A DNA stretch of 64,000 nt from Mesorhizobium sp. Z1-4 (GCF_004000235.1 NZ_RCIO01000002.1:68179-132178); one strand, 5' to 3'; positions 18,796 through 27,698 are shown, counted from the first letter of the stretch. The notes: a model not told the origin generated them from the sequence alone. Numbers and translations: made by a program.

Positions 18796-19544
18796 CAGAG
18801 TACTCCCGCTTCGTTTTTGAGCTTGTCTACAAGTTCAGCGACGTCCTTCACCTTGACGCCGGCCTTGCGGCCACCCGGCTCTTCGGTCTTCAGCACCTTG
18901 AGGCGCGGAGCCGGGTCGACGCCATAGTCGCCGGCCGTTTTTTCATCGAGCGGCTTTTTCTTCGCCTTCATGATGTTGGGCAGCGAGGCGTAGCGCGGCT
19001 GGTTGAGGCGCAGGTCGGTGGTGACGATGGCCGGCAGCTTGAGCTCCACGACCTGAAGGCCGCCGTCGATCTCGCGCGTGACCTTGGCCTTGCCGCCATC
19101 GATCTCGACCTTGGAAGCGAAAGTGCCCTGGCTCCATCCGAGAAGGGCAGCCAGCATCTGGCCGGTCTGGTTGGCGTCGTCGTCGATGGCCTGTTTGCCG
19201 AGGATGACGAGTTCCGGCTTCTCCTCGTCAACGACACCCTTGAGCAGTTTGGCGACTGCCAGAGGCTCAACCGTGTCATCGACCTTGATCAGGATGCCGC
19301 GGTCGGCGCCCATTGCAAGCGCGGTGCGGATCGTCTCCTGGGCCTGCTGCGTGCCGATTGAAACCGCAACGATCTCTTCGGCCTTGCCGGCCTCTTTCAG
19401 GCGGATTGCCTCTTCGACGGCGATCTCGTCGAAGGGGTTCATCGCCATTTTGACGTTCGCAAGTTCCACGCCGGAGCCGTCGGCTTTGACCCGCGGTTTC
19501 ACGTTGGCGTCGATAACCCGCTTCACGGGCACAAGAATCTTCAT
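18795..19544 (-). CDS. etfB: Electron transfer flavoprotein beta subunit
   Basis: AMP-binding structural partner of EtfA, 249 residues. Family features seen are the [12 protein letters not shown] start, [16 protein letters not shown], the [17 protein letters not shown] block and the C-terminal [12 protein letters not shown] recognition-loop region that interacts with dehydrogenases. ATG 19544 was chosen over an in-frame TTG at 19553 because homologues start at MKILV and AGAGG lies upstream. It is the first gene of etfBA; the 199 bases upstream to the rhomboid stop hold no gene. Confidence 0.96.
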   Translation of the reverse strand: MKILVPVKRVIDANVKPRVKADGSGVELANVKMAMNPFDEIAVEEAIRLKEAGKAEEIVAVSIGTQQAQETIRTALAMGADRGILIKVDDTVEPLAVAKLLKGVVDEEKPELVILGKQAIDDDANQTGQMLAALLGWSQGTFASKVEIDGGKAKVTREIDGGLQVVELKLPAIVTTDLRLNQPRYASLPNIMKAKKKPLDEKTAGDYGVDPAPRLKVLKTEEPGGRKAGVKVKDVAELVDKLKNEAGVL

Positions 19545-19743
19545 GGCAGGCAATACCTCTCCCGATGGTCACTCTGGCCGGATTTCATATCTTCCGGCCG
19601 CGGCGCTGTTGAAACGGGCAAATGCGTCGTTTTCGGTCGCAGCTTGGACATGCGGTCACGGGCACCGGCTGGGCCAAGCGCGCGGAACCTATTCACCATG
19701 GCGCAGGGCGTCAATACACGCATGCTGCGGCAAATCGATTGAA

Positions 19744-20508
19744 CTATTGACGGCCCCAGGGGCCTTGCGGAGTGGTTTCGCCGCGCATGTCCGGGGTGAC
19801 GACTTCGACCGCTGCCGGAGAGACGATCTCACGGTCGAACAGGGGAACGGCCCGGCGGCGGAACAGCAATACCAGCATGGCGCCTGCAAGGATGCCGCCG
19901 ATATGGGCTGCCCAGGAGACCTCGTCGTCGCCCGCAAGCAGGAACATGACCACCTGCAGCGCGATCCATGCTGCAAGCGCGATCCAGGCCGGAATGCGCA
20001 GCGGCACGCGGCCGAAGGCCAATATCCATACCTTCACGCGCGGATGCAGGATCAGATAGGCCGCCACCACGCCAGCGACCGCGCCGGATGCGCCTATCAG
20101 CGGAGCGTTCGACCGCGTATCGACCATGCCGTGCACAAGCGCTCCGGCAGCTGCGCAGATCAGAAAAAACAGGAAGAAGCGCACATGCCCCATGGCGTCT
20201 TCGACATTGTCGCCGAATACCCAAAGGAAAAGCATATTGCCGCCTATGTGCCAGATGTCGGCGTGCAGGAACGCGTAGGTGATGTAGGTCGCGTTTTCAG
20301 GGATCAGCACATATTGCGCCGGCAGCTCCGCGTGGTCGAAAACCACGGACGGTATGTAACCGAGGCTCAAGGCCGCTGCCTGGGTAGTCGCCTCGCCGCC
20401 AAGGGCGGTGATCAGAAACACGATTACATTCGCGGCGATCATTCCGAGCGTGACGTACTGGAGGCGAATGTGCTTCAGGCTGTTTGCGTCGTGCAGCGGT
20501 ATGAACAT
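19744..20508 (-). CDS. Rhomboid family intramembrane serine protease
   Basis: A 254-residue polytopic membrane protein with six helices. The catalytic dyad is visible: S141 in GASGAVAG and H202 in AAHIGG, with the oxyanion-side HIGGNMLFLWVFG motif (H87, N91). It would cleave transmembrane substrates within the membrane; the substrate is unknown. The start at 20508 lies 40 bases downstream of the cobalamin adenosyltransferase stop, and the pair is likely cotranscribed. The much longer upstream frame overlaps that gene and was discarded. Confidence 0.9.
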   Translation of the reverse strand: MFIPLHDANSLKHIRLQYVTLGMIAANVIVFLITALGGEATTQAAALSLGYIPSVVFDHAELPAQYVLIPENATYITYAFLHADIWHIGGNMLFLWVFGDNVEDAMGHVRFFLFFLICAAAGALVHGMVDTRSNAPLIGASGAVAGVVAAYLILHPRVKVWILAFGRVPLRIPAWIALAAWIALQVVMFLLAGDDEVSWAAHIGGILAGAMLVLLFRRRAVPLFDREIVSPAAVEVVTPDMRGETTPQGPWGRQ

Positions 20509-20548
20509 GCGGTCCCCGAACTGGCCGCATTGCCCCGGCCCTGATGCG

Positions 20549-21130
20549 TCACCTGTTTTCGCCGGGAACCCATAACACGTCGGCTTCGCCATTGTCATTG
20601 ACGACACGCGCGGCGACGAAAAGCAGGTCGGAGACCCTGTTGATGTAGCGGATCGCGTCGGCGCTGACTTTCTCGCCGTTGCGCGTCGAAAGCTCGACGA
20701 TACCGCGCTCGGCACGCCGGGCCACCGTGCGCGCGAGGTGAAGCGCCGCCGACGCAGGGTGGCCGCCCGGCAGCACGAAGGACCGCAGCGGCTTCACCCG
20801 GCGGGTGAGGGCGTCGATGTCCTTTTCAACGCGGTCTACCTGGCTGGCGACGATGCGCAGCGGCTCATATTCGAGCTCTTCGCCGTTGTCGGGTGTCGCG
20901 AGATCGGCGCCGAGGTCGAAAAGATCGTTCTGGATGCGCGACAGCATGGCATCGAGTTCGGTGTGTCGGGCTTCGAGCGCGGCACGCGCAACGCCGATAC
21001 AGGAATTGGCCTCGTCCACTGTGCCAAAGGCTTCGATGCGCAGATCGTATTTGGGGCGGCGTTCGCCGGTGCCGAGCGCGGTGGAGCCGTCGTCACCGGT
21101 GCGCGTATAGAGCTTGTTGAGAACGACCAT
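20549..21130 (-). CDS. Cob(I)alamin adenosyltransferase, PduO type
   Basis: Makes adenosylcobalamin from cob(I)alamin and ATP. A 193-residue PduO-type protein: KLYTRTGDDGSTALGTGER is the N-terminal ATP-binding motif, and FVLPGGHPASAALHLARTVARRAER with RYINRVSDLLFVAAR are the conserved C-terminal helices. Adenosylcobalamin is the cofactor of methylmalonyl-CoA mutase, which would link it to propionate activation by the prpE product 15 kb away (inference). ATG 21130 has GGGAGAG 5 bases upstream; earlier in-frame starts lack family similarity. Confidence 0.92.
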   Translation of the reverse strand: MVVLNKLYTRTGDDGSTALGTGERRPKYDLRIEAFGTVDEANSCIGVARAALEARHTELDAMLSRIQNDLFDLGADLATPDNGEELEYEPLRIVASQVDRVEKDIDALTRRVKPLRSFVLPGGHPASAALHLARTVARRAERGIVELSTRNGEKVSADAIRYINRVSDLLFVAARVVNDNGEADVLWVPGENR

Positions 21131-21168
21131 GGAAACTCTCCCTTGAGCGGCGCCGGGGGCGCGGCATG

Positions 21169-21636
21169 TCATGCGTCCGCTTCGAGTGCTAGGTCGGGAC
21201 CGGTACGGAAATAAGAGACGTTGTTGGTGAAGGTCGTCTCGGGCACGAGGCGGACGAAGCGCCCAGCAGCGCTCTCGATCCTGGCGATGTTCTCGATGAA
21301 CCAAGGGTTCCAGCCGGCCTCGTCGGGTCCGAGATATCTGGCAAGCAGACGGCGAAAGCGCGCCGGCGAATTCGGCTCAACAGTGGCGCGGCCACGGAAA
21401 CCCAGGTGCATCAGGATGCCTGCTTCATTGTCGTAGCGCACGATCTCGACGGCGCAGCGGGGATCCTCGCGCAGCCTGCGGACGGCGCTGCCCTGGTTGG
21501 AACCCAGCATCCAGAGTGCGTCATCCTCCCACATGTACCAGACCGGCGAGTTGCGCGGGCCATCCACCTCCGATGTCGCCAGGTTCGCCATCAGCGGCAG
21601 GTCGAGCAGCAGCCTGGGATCGAATTTGTGGCCCAT
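21169..21636 (-). CDS. Pyridoxamine 5'-phosphate oxidase-like flavin-binding protein
   Basis: A 155-residue single-domain split-barrel protein of the PNPOx-like superfamily (NLATSEVDGPRNSPVWYMW, VEIVRYDNEAGILMHLGFRGRATVE). Family members bind FMN or F420 or act as stress proteins; the exact reaction cannot be read. It lies between the twin-helix membrane protein gene (2 bases away) and the adenosyltransferase, all on the minus strand, so a four-gene transcript down to the rhomboid is likely. Confidence 0.78.
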   Translation of the reverse strand: MGHKFDPRLLLDLPLMANLATSEVDGPRNSPVWYMWEDDALWMLGSNQGSAVRRLREDPRCAVEIVRYDNEAGILMHLGFRGRATVEPNSPARFRRLLARYLGPDEAGWNPWFIENIARIESAAGRFVRLVPETTFTNNVSYFRTGPDLALEADA

Positions 21637-21638
21637 GG

Positions 21639-21830
21639 CTACCTGCCCGAGAAATAGAGCGCCAGCATGATCAGCACCAGCGCGACGAACTGCAGTAACA
21701 CACGCGCCTGCATGAGCTTGTTGGAGGTATTGCCGGAGCCGCCGCGCATCATGTTGACAAGGCCGCGCAGCAGAACGATCACCACTGCGATCATCACCAG
21801 AATGGCCAGAATGTTAAAAAGGGTCGGCAA
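21639..21830 (-). CDS. Twin transmembrane helix small protein (HIG1-like)
   Basis: A 63-residue protein with two membrane helices joined by the conserved loop RGLVNMMRGGSGNTSNKLMQ, followed by RVLLQFVALVLIM. Bacterial HIG1-type proteins of this form are widespread in alphaproteobacteria and some associate with cytochrome oxidase. The best start is TTG 21830: it is preceded by GGAGAG 4 bases upstream and homologues begin at this position. The upstream frame to 21872 starts inside the neighbouring gene's 3' end. Confidence 0.78.
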   Translation of the reverse strand: MPTLFNILAILVMIAVVIVLLRGLVNMMRGGSGNTSNKLMQARVLLQFVALVLIMLALYFSGR

Positions 21831-21868
21831 GGGTCTCTCCTGTGTGCTGCATTCCCGCAGACGCGCGC

Positions 21869-22720
21869 TCAACCTTGGCGCGACATCACCTGATAGAACA
21901 TAGAGGCCGGCAGCAGCCTTTTCAGGGTCACGCCGATTTTTGCCGGGATCGTGACTACGTAATGCGGCCTCGGGCGCGGGCTCTCCAGTGCGTGTTTCAA
22001 CACCTCATATACGGCATCGGGTTTGCGTTTCAGGCGCGACTTGGTGCCGCCGCTGCGCAACCGTTCGAGCTGCGGCAGGTAGGCATCGCGGTGAACCGAT
22101 TGTTCCCAATCGATGTTCCTTTCGAACCACGGCAGGCCGTTGGCGGCGATCTTCGATTCCACCGGGCCGGGCTCGATCAGGGAAACATGAACTCCCGAAC
22201 CCTCAAGCTCCATGCGCATGCACAGGGTCAGTGCCTCGAGCGCATGTTTGGAAGCAGCGTAGGGGCCACGAAATTTGGCGGGCACGAGGCCGAGGATCGA
22301 CGAGCAGTTGACGATGCGACCGTGGCCTTGCGCGCGCATCGCAGGGATCACCCGGCGGGTGAGGTCGTGCCAGCCGAAGAGATTAGCCTCGAACTGATAC
22401 CGCAGTGCGTCCACCGGCACATCTTCCACAGCTCCCGCCTGCGCATAAGCGCCGTTGTTGTACAGCGCATCGAGCCTGCCGTCCGTGCGCCCGAGTATTT
22501 CGTCTGCGAGCTCTTCGATAGAGGCCGGCTTTGTGTAGTCGAGGTAAAGAGCGTCGATTCCATCGGCTCGGAGCGCAGCGATATCTTCGTGCTTTCGGGC
22601 CGTGGCGAATACACGCCAGCCGTCAGTCTTGAGGGCGCGAGCACACCAGGCGCCGATCCCCGAGGACGCGCCGGTGACAAGGATGCTGCGTTGCGCGGTT
22701 GCTGGCGCTTTCGTGTTCAC
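21869..22720 (-). CDS. Short-chain dehydrogenase/reductase
   Basis: Classical SDR, about 283 residues: TGASSGIG cofactor loop, NNGAYAQ, catalytic serine in NCSSILG and YAASK with tyrosine and lysine. The C-terminal ~70 residues extend beyond the core fold (KSRLKRKPDAVYEVLKHAL), as in SDR proteins that act on lipids or retinol-like substrates. Substrate unknown. The start is uncertain: GTG 22720 is listed, but a GTG at 22759 and the frame start at 22780 are also in frame. Confidence 0.85.
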   Translation of the reverse strand: MNTKAPATAQRSILVTGASSGIGAWCARALKTDGWRVFATARKHEDIAALRADGIDALYLDYTKPASIEELADEILGRTDGRLDALYNNGAYAQAGAVEDVPVDALRYQFEANLFGWHDLTRRVIPAMRAQGHGRIVNCSSILGLVPAKFRGPYAASKHALEALTLCMRMELEGSGVHVSLIEPGPVESKIAANGLPWFERNIDWEQSVHRDAYLPQLERLRSGGTKSRLKRKPDAVYEVLKHALESPRPRPHYVVTIPAKIGVTLKRLLPASMFYQVMSRQG

Positions 22721-22794
22721 GCGGTTCCGCCGGGTTGCGTTCTGGGCCGAAGCCTTCACATATTCGGTGCGGCGAGGCAATCGAAGGCAGGAAA

Positions 22795-23646
22795 GTGCGG
22801 AAGCTGATAGCGGCGAAACGTGTTCTGGGCGACGCGTTCGGACATTTTTCCGATGACGACGGGTGGGCCATGGCCAGTCACCTGGCGATTACCGCGCTCA
22901 TGGCGCTGTTTCCATTCCTCATCTTTTCGACCGCGCTCGCCTCGTTTCTTGGCGCAAAGGCATTCGAAGACACTGCCGTTCACATCGTTTTCGACACCTG
23001 GCCCGAACAGATCGCGGAGCCGATCGCGCGCGAAGTGGTGAACGTTCTTACTGTTCAGCGCGGCGATTTCCTGACCGTCGGCATCATCGTCGCGGCGTTT
23101 TTTGCCTCCAACGGCATCGAAGCGCTGCGCGTCTCGCTGAATCGCGCATACCGGGTCGAGGACAGGCGGTCCTTCATCTACCGGCGTCTGCAGAGCCTCG
23201 CGTTCGTCTTCATCACCACGCTGGGTTTTCTGACCATCAGCGTGCTTCTGGTGCTGGCGCCGCTGCTTGGGCGCGTTGCGGTCGATGCCATGCCCTGGCT
23301 GAAGCCGTTCATGGGCACGATCACCATATGGCGCTACATCATCGCGTCGTCGGTCATCGTGCTGGCGCTTGTCGCGGTACATGCCTGGCTGCCGGCGGGA
23401 AAACGCAGCTTCGCGGACATTGCACCGGGGATCATTTTCACGCTTGCGGGATGGCTGGTGGGGTCCACGCTGTTTGCGGAATATCTCGACCGGTTTTCAT
23501 CCTATGTCTCGACCTATGCCGGCCTCGCCTCGATCATGATCGCCGTGGTGTTTCTCTATATCGTTTCGGCGATCTTCATCCTGGGCGGCGAGATCAATGC
23601 TGCGATCAGGCGTTATTCGGACGCCCGCGCGCGGGTGCCGGGCTGA
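22795..23646 (+). CDS. YihY/BrkB family inner-membrane protein
   Basis: A 283-residue polytopic protein with about six helices. DDGWAMASHLAITALMALFPFLIF is an N-terminal YihY hallmark block, with RAYRVEDRRSFIYRRLQSLAFVF in the middle and AGWLVGSTLFAEYLDRFSSY near the end. The older annotation as ribonuclease BN is not supported for this family; the function is unresolved. The GTG start at 22795 fits where homologues begin but has only a closely spaced AGGA. The last 34 bases overlap the 3' end of the convergent EamA gene. Confidence 0.85.
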   Translation: MRKLIAAKRVLGDAFGHFSDDDGWAMASHLAITALMALFPFLIFSTALASFLGAKAFEDTAVHIVFDTWPEQIAEPIAREVVNVLTVQRGDFLTVGIIVAAFFASNGIEALRVSLNRAYRVEDRRSFIYRRLQSLAFVFITTLGFLTISVLLVLAPLLGRVAVDAMPWLKPFMGTITIWRYIIASSVIVLALVAVHAWLPAGKRSFADIAPGIIFTLAGWLVGSTLFAEYLDRFSSYVSTYAGLASIMIAVVFLYIVSAIFILGGEINAAIRRYSDARARVPG

Positions 23647-24500
23647 GCGGCAAGCCAGACGCCGCCCGCTGCGACCGCCATACCGACCAGCTGCAAAGGC
23701 GACAGCGTTTCGTCGAACAGCGCCCAGGCGATCAGGGCAGTGACGCCGGGGACAAGGTAGAAAAGCGAAGCGACGCGCGACACCGCGCCCTGCCGGATCA
23801 AAAACATCAGCAGAAAGATCGCGCCGACCGAAAGCACCAGCACCAGCCACAACATGGCAAACACCAGCTCGCCGGTAAGCGTAAAGTTTCCGGTTTCGAA
23901 GATGACAGCCATGACGAGCATGGTGAGGCCGCCGCCGACATATTGCCATGCGGTGCCGGCAACAAGATCGGTCCGGCCACCGAACCGCTTCTGCCAGATG
24001 GTGCCGGCGGTCATGCCGAGAACCGCGAGCGTGCAGGCCGCGACATTGACGGGCGTCACGCCTCCTCCAGCCTCGGCGAGCTTGGGTGAAAGCACCAGCG
24101 CCACGCCTGCGAAACCGACGAAGAGACCTGCCCAGTGCCGGGCCGTGACCGGCTCGTTCAACAAACGTCCGGCCGCAACGGCAGTGATCAGCGGCTGCAA
24201 CCCGACCAAAAGCGCGGAGAGCCCGGCCGGCATGCCGTTGTCGATGGCCCAGAATACGCCGCCAAGATAGACGCCGTGCATCAGGAAACCAGCGACCGCC
24301 TGATCGAAAGCGGCGCGTCGGGAAAGCATTCTGGCACGCAGCGGAACGGCGATCGCGGCCAGCACCAGGATCGTCAGGGCAAAGCGCGCGGCAAGAAACC
24401 AGAACGGTTCCGCCCATGGCATTGCGTAGCGAGCGCCAATGAACCCGGTCGCCCACAAGGCGACGAACAGTGCGGGGATATATCGGGCGGCTTGCGACAT
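23613..24500 (-). CDS. EamA/DMT family transporter
   Basis: A 295-residue drug/metabolite transporter with ten predicted helices in two EamA repeats. GFIGARYAMPWAEPFWFLAARF opens the first repeat, and NVAACTLAVLGMTAGTIWQKRF lies at the start of the second. Substrate unknown; relatives export amino acids or metabolites. ATG 24500 (MSQAARYIPAL) was chosen because the upstream 19 residues are not membrane-protein-like. Convergent overlap of 34 bases with the YihY gene. Confidence 0.88.
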   Translation of the reverse strand: MSQAARYIPALFVALWATGFIGARYAMPWAEPFWFLAARFALTILVLAAIAVPLRARMLSRRAAFDQAVAGFLMHGVYLGGVFWAIDNGMPAGLSALLVGLQPLITAVAAGRLLNEPVTARHWAGLFVGFAGVALVLSPKLAEAGGGVTPVNVAACTLAVLGMTAGTIWQKRFGGRTDLVAGTAWQYVGGGLTMLVMAVIFETGNFTLTGELVFAMLWLVLVLSVGAIFLLMFLIRQGAVSRVASLFYLVPGVTALIAWALFDETLSPLQLVGMAVAAGGVWLAAQPGTRARASE

Positions 24501-24638
24501 GGCGTGCTTCGGTATTTCGGCGAGAAGGTCAGCGTCTAATTCGACGGGCGGTGTCAAGCAAAGCGAAAGGAATCATTGATAGGATTTTCCGCGAGGTGGA
24601 CCAACAGCCCGGCCGTATCGCGGAAGGTGGAAGCGACA

Positions 24639-24926
24639 ATGATCTGGGATATCGATTTTGCATGGCTTTTGATGGCGATCGGCGCTGTGTCGGCGTTTGC
24701 CTACATGCTTTCACTGATGCTGGAGTCTAGCCTGGGCGGCGAAACGATGGGTCCTTTCGTCAACGCGGCGCTCATCACCGGCGGGTTTTTTCTCGGCATC
24801 GCAGGCGCCAATTATTACGGCATTGCGATCTCGGAGCTGAAGCTGGCGCTGATCGTCGGCCTGTCGGGCTCTTTCGCGATGTTCTTCTCGGTGCTTCTGG
24901 TGCGCGGTATCTGGGCGCGCTTCTAA
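24639..24926 (+). CDS. Small three-helix membrane protein of unknown function
   Basis: A 95-residue hydrophobic protein with three predicted helices (about 9-27, 38-58 and 66-91). GPFVNAALITGGFFLGI and the central ANYYGIAISELKLALIVGL give no family I can name. GGAA lies eight bases before ATG 24639; the frame from 24576 extends into non-hydrophobic sequence. Its stop overlaps the gluQ stop by four bases (convergent). Its composition and codon use look like its neighbours. Confidence 0.7.
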   Translation: MIWDIDFAWLLMAIGAVSAFAYMLSLMLESSLGGETMGPFVNAALITGGFFLGIAGANYYGIAISELKLALIVGLSGSFAMFFSVLLVRGIWARF

Positions 24927-25798
24927 AGGCCTACCATACGTCTCACATCGGCTGGCGTCGCGCCGGCCAGTCGCAGAGCCGAAAGTCCACCGTCGCCTTT
25001 GCTTTTCGACAGCTTGCGTCCCGTTTCGTCCAGCAGCAGCCTGTGGTGGTGATAAGCCGGCGGCGCAAATCCAAGCAGTTCCTGCAGAAGCCGGTGAACG
25101 GATGTGGCGTGAAAGAGATCGCGCCCGCGCACGACATGGGTAATGCCCTGCAGCGCATCGTCGATCACGACCGAGAGATGGTAGCTCGTCGGAACGTCCT
25201 TGCGGGCAATGACCACATCGCCCCAGCGCGCGGGGTCGGTCGGCACCGCACCGGCCTCGCCATCCGGGCCGGCGCCGCTCTCAAGCCAGTCGAGCTTGCC
25301 GCCAGAACGAGAGAGAGCGGCGGCCATGTCGAGGCGCCACGCATAAGGTTCGCCGTCGGCCATGCGCTGCCGGCGTTCCGAAGAGCTGCGTTCGCGGTCG
25401 AGCGGCGGTGCGTGTGGTGCGCCGTCAGGATCGCGGGGCCAGGGCGCGCCATCCTGCTCGGCTTCCGCAACGAAGGCGCGCGCCTCGCCGCGGCTCATGA
25501 AGGCCGGATAGGCAAGCTCCTCGTCGATCAGCGCGTCGAGCGCCGAGCGGTAGTCGTCGAAATGTTCTGATTGCCGGCGAACGGGTTCCTCCCAATCGAG
25601 GCCAAGCCAGGCGAGGTCGTGAAAAATCGCGCGTTCGAACTCAGGCTGGCTGCGCCCCGTGTCGATGTCCTCGATGCGAAGCAGAAATCGGGCGCCTGCA
25701 TCAGCCGCCATGTCATGATTGAGCATGGCGGAATAGGCGTGGCCCAGATGCAGCGGGCCGTTGGGGCTTGGGGCAAAGCGGAAAACGGGTTGTGTCAT
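24923..25798 (-). CDS. gluQ: Glutamyl-Q tRNA(Asp) synthetase
   Basis: A truncated glutamyl-tRNA synthetase paralogue of 291 residues with no anticodon-binding domain. It glutamylates queuosine at position 34 of tRNA(Asp). The class I HIGH motif is within PSPNGPLHLGHA at 11-22, followed by LLRIEDIDTGRSQPEF, and KLSKSKGDGG near the C terminus is the KMSKS loop. The length separates it from full GltX (about 470 residues). Confidence 0.92.
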   Translation of the reverse strand: MTQPVFRFAPSPNGPLHLGHAYSAMLNHDMAADAGARFLLRIEDIDTGRSQPEFERAIFHDLAWLGLDWEEPVRRQSEHFDDYRSALDALIDEELAYPAFMSRGEARAFVAEAEQDGAPWPRDPDGAPHAPPLDRERSSSERRQRMADGEPYAWRLDMAAALSRSGGKLDWLESGAGPDGEAGAVPTDPARWGDVVIARKDVPTSYHLSVVIDDALQGITHVVRGRDLFHATSVHRLLQELLGFAPPAYHHHRLLLDETGRKLSKSKGDGGLSALRLAGATPADVRRMVGL

Positions 25799-25905
25799 GA
25801 GACCCGCTCAGTGTGGATTGTGGCCGACATAGCACGATTGCTACTGTGGCTGCGCGGCACCAACAAGTGCGGTGCTGCGAGATTTGCCGAAGCGGAGCTG
25901 TTTGC

Positions 25906-26553
25906 GTGACACGGCGCATCGATACCATGGATGAGGTTGCCGAGGGGCTGGCCGCCCTGCGCACGATCGATGCGCGCCTCAAGCCTGTGATTGCAGGTGC
26001 CGGCGATGTGCCGTTGAGGCGCACGGCACCCGGTTTCGCCAGCCTGGCTTCGATCATCGTATCGCAGCAGGTTTCGCGGGCGAGTGCGGATGCGATCTTC
26101 GGCAGGCTGGTCAAGCTGGTCGATCCGCTGGAGGCTGAAAACGTGCTCGCGGGCGGCGCCGGGCCGCTTGTCGAAGCGGGCCTGTCGCGGCCGAAACAGG
26201 CCGCGCTCATGGCGACGGCCGAGGCGGTTGCTGGCGGCGCGCTTGATCTTTTCGGCCTTTGCGACATGCCACCCAAAGATGCGCTCGGTCAGCTGACAGC
26301 CGTGCACGGGATCGGCGAATGGACGGCGGAGGTCTATCTGCTTTTCGCGGCCGGGCATGCCGATATTTTTCCGGCAAAGGACCTCGCGCTGCAGGTGGCG
26401 GCGGGCGACATTCTGGGCCGAACGGAGCGGCTCGATGATCGTGCCTTGCGTGCCTTGAGCGAATCATGGGCGCCATGGCGCGGCGTCGCGGCCAGGCTGC
26501 TATGGGCGCATTATCGCGTGCTGAAGGGCCGCGAAGCCGCACCGGTGGCCTAA
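25906..26553 (+). CDS. DNA-3-methyladenine glycosylase II (AlkA-type HhH-GPD)
   Basis: Base-excision repair glycosylase that removes alkylated purines. 215 residues. The helix-hairpin-helix LTAVHGIGEWTAE is at 130-142 and the GPD catalytic aspartate is D159 in FPAKDLALQVA. IIVSQQVSRASADAIFGR is the conserved N-terminal helix of AlkA-like proteins. It lacks the ~80-residue N-terminal extension of E. coli AlkA. GTG 25906 has GGAG 7 bases upstream; ATG 25927 is an alternative. Confidence 0.88.
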   Translation: MTRRIDTMDEVAEGLAALRTIDARLKPVIAGAGDVPLRRTAPGFASLASIIVSQQVSRASADAIFGRLVKLVDPLEAENVLAGGAGPLVEAGLSRPKQAALMATAEAVAGGALDLFGLCDMPPKDALGQLTAVHGIGEWTAEVYLLFAAGHADIFPAKDLALQVAAGDILGRTERLDDRALRALSESWAPWRGVAARLLWAHYRVLKGREAAPVA

Positions 26554-26566
26554 GTGCCGCGGATTC

Positions 26567-26585
26567 AACGCGGAATCCCCGCGTT
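26567..26585 (+). terminator. Hairpin after the glycosylase gene
   Basis: AACGCGG-AATCC-CCGCGTT starts 13 bases after the stop codon and is followed by T and CGG, so the U-tract is short. It may act as a weak terminator. Confidence 0.4.
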
Positions 26586-26680
26586 TCGGCGTCACTTTCA
26601 TGTATTTGCCGCTTCACATTCCTGTCACGTCCGGCTTACAGTATCCGCGCCGATCGGGACCATCCGAAGGAGATGAGCAA

Positions 26681-27238
26681 GTGACGATCGCGGTCTCGCC
26701 GGACGGACTTCCCGCTCTGGTGCTGAATGCGGATTACCGGCCGCTGAGCTATTACCCGCTGTCGCTGTGGTCGTGGCAGGATGCCATCAAGGCCGTCTTC
26801 CTCGACCGGGTGAACATCGTTGCCGAATACGAACACGCGGTTTCGTCGCCCTCATTCTCGATGAAGCTGCCAAGCGTCGTCTGCCTCAAGTCCTTCGTCA
26901 AACCCTCGCGCCACCCGGCCTTCACGCGTTTCAACGTGTTTTTGCGCGACCGGTTTCAGTGCCAATATTGCGGGACCAGGGACGATCTCACTTTCGACCA
27001 TGTAGTGCCGCGGCGGTGCGGTGGTGCAACGACGTGGGAAAACGTGGTCGCGGCATGCTCGAGCTGCAATCTGAGGAAAGGCGGGGAAATGCCTGCACAG
27101 GCCAAGATGTGGCCGTTGCAGAAGCCTTATCAGCCTACGGTCCATGACCTGCACAATAATGGCCGGCTCTTCCCGCCGAACTACCTGCACGAAAGCTGGA
27201 TGGATTTCCTTTACTGGGATGTCGAGCTGGAACCGTAA
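26681..27238 (+). CDS. HNH endonuclease
   Basis: A 185-residue HNH nuclease. Zinc cysteines C94/C97 (CQYCG) and C126/C129 (CSSCN) flank the catalytic TFDHVVPR (D106, H107) and N121 in WENVV. This architecture (N-terminal PALVLNADYRPLSYYPLSLW) is a conserved chromosomal HNH family in alphaproteobacteria and cyanobacteria and is not tied to a methyltransferase here. GTG 26681 has AAGGAG about nine bases upstream, and homologues begin at the same place. Its cellular role is unknown. Confidence 0.85.
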   Translation: MTIAVSPDGLPALVLNADYRPLSYYPLSLWSWQDAIKAVFLDRVNIVAEYEHAVSSPSFSMKLPSVVCLKSFVKPSRHPAFTRFNVFLRDRFQCQYCGTRDDLTFDHVVPRRCGGATTWENVVAACSSCNLRKGGEMPAQAKMWPLQKPYQPTVHDLHNNGRLFPPNYLHESWMDFLYWDVELEP

Positions 27239-27260
27239 GGGTTTCTAAGGTGCAGCCATT

Positions 27261-27376
27261 ATCCCCGCGCTTGTCCCGAGGATCTACTGACAGCTCGACG
27301 ATGAACCCTGGCGTACCCTCTCCGTCGCGATTTTCATCAACGACGGTAGGCCCTGGGGACAAGCCCGAGGGTGACG
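27261..27376. repeat. Intergenic palindromic element, probable dispersed repeat
   Basis: Two arms of about 30 bases face each other: CCCCGCGCTTGTCCCGAGGA near 27263-27282 and, inverted, CCTGGGGACAAGCCCGAGGG near 27351-27370, with further pairing of CTAC and GTAG beyond. The CTTGTCCC/GGGACAAG plus CCCGAGG core resembles short palindromic elements scattered between genes in Rhizobium/Mesorhizobium genomes (recalled, not searched). It fills the gap between the convergent HNH and ArsR genes. Confidence 0.5.
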
Positions 27377-27389
27377 TAGGGCCGCGTTC

Positions 27390-27653
27390 TCACCCCTCCC
27401 AGAACTGATCGAGCCAGATGTTGAGGCCGAGGAAGCCGGCAGGGTCGATTGCGTAGATGCGTTTGGTGCCTTCGGCACTGACGCTGACCAGTCCCGCCTC
27501 CAACAGCACTTTCAGGTGCTGGGATACGGCTGGGCGCGACACGTCGAGCCCGGAGGCAAGTTCGGTGACGCTTTTGGGGCCACGGCGGAGTTCCTCCAGA
27601 ACATAACGCCGGTTGCCGTCGGAGATCGCCATGAACGGGTCAGGATTGGACAT
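27390..27653 (-). CDS. ArsR-type winged-helix regulator
   Basis: An 87-residue metalloregulator-like protein: AISDGNRRYVLEELRRGPKSVTEL leads into the recognition helix SRPAVSQHLKVLLEAGLV and the beta wing. No metal-binding Cys pair (ELCVCD) is visible, so it is more like the small non-metal ArsR/HxlR-like repressors. It follows the MFS gene by 45 bases on the same strand, so it may autoregulate an operon with the transporter. Confidence 0.85.
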   Translation of the reverse strand: MSNPDPFMAISDGNRRYVLEELRRGPKSVTELASGLDVSRPAVSQHLKVLLEAGLVSVSAEGTKRIYAIDPAGFLGLNIWLDQFWEG

Positions 27654-27698
27654 GTGCCATTCTTAGGCGGGCGGCGCAAAAGCTCAATGGTGTCCGGT

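Noticed and set aside
26681-27238. HNH nuclease as part of a restriction or defence system
   Set aside because: No methyltransferase, helicase or other defence gene is adjacent; this HNH architecture is a conserved chromosomal family.
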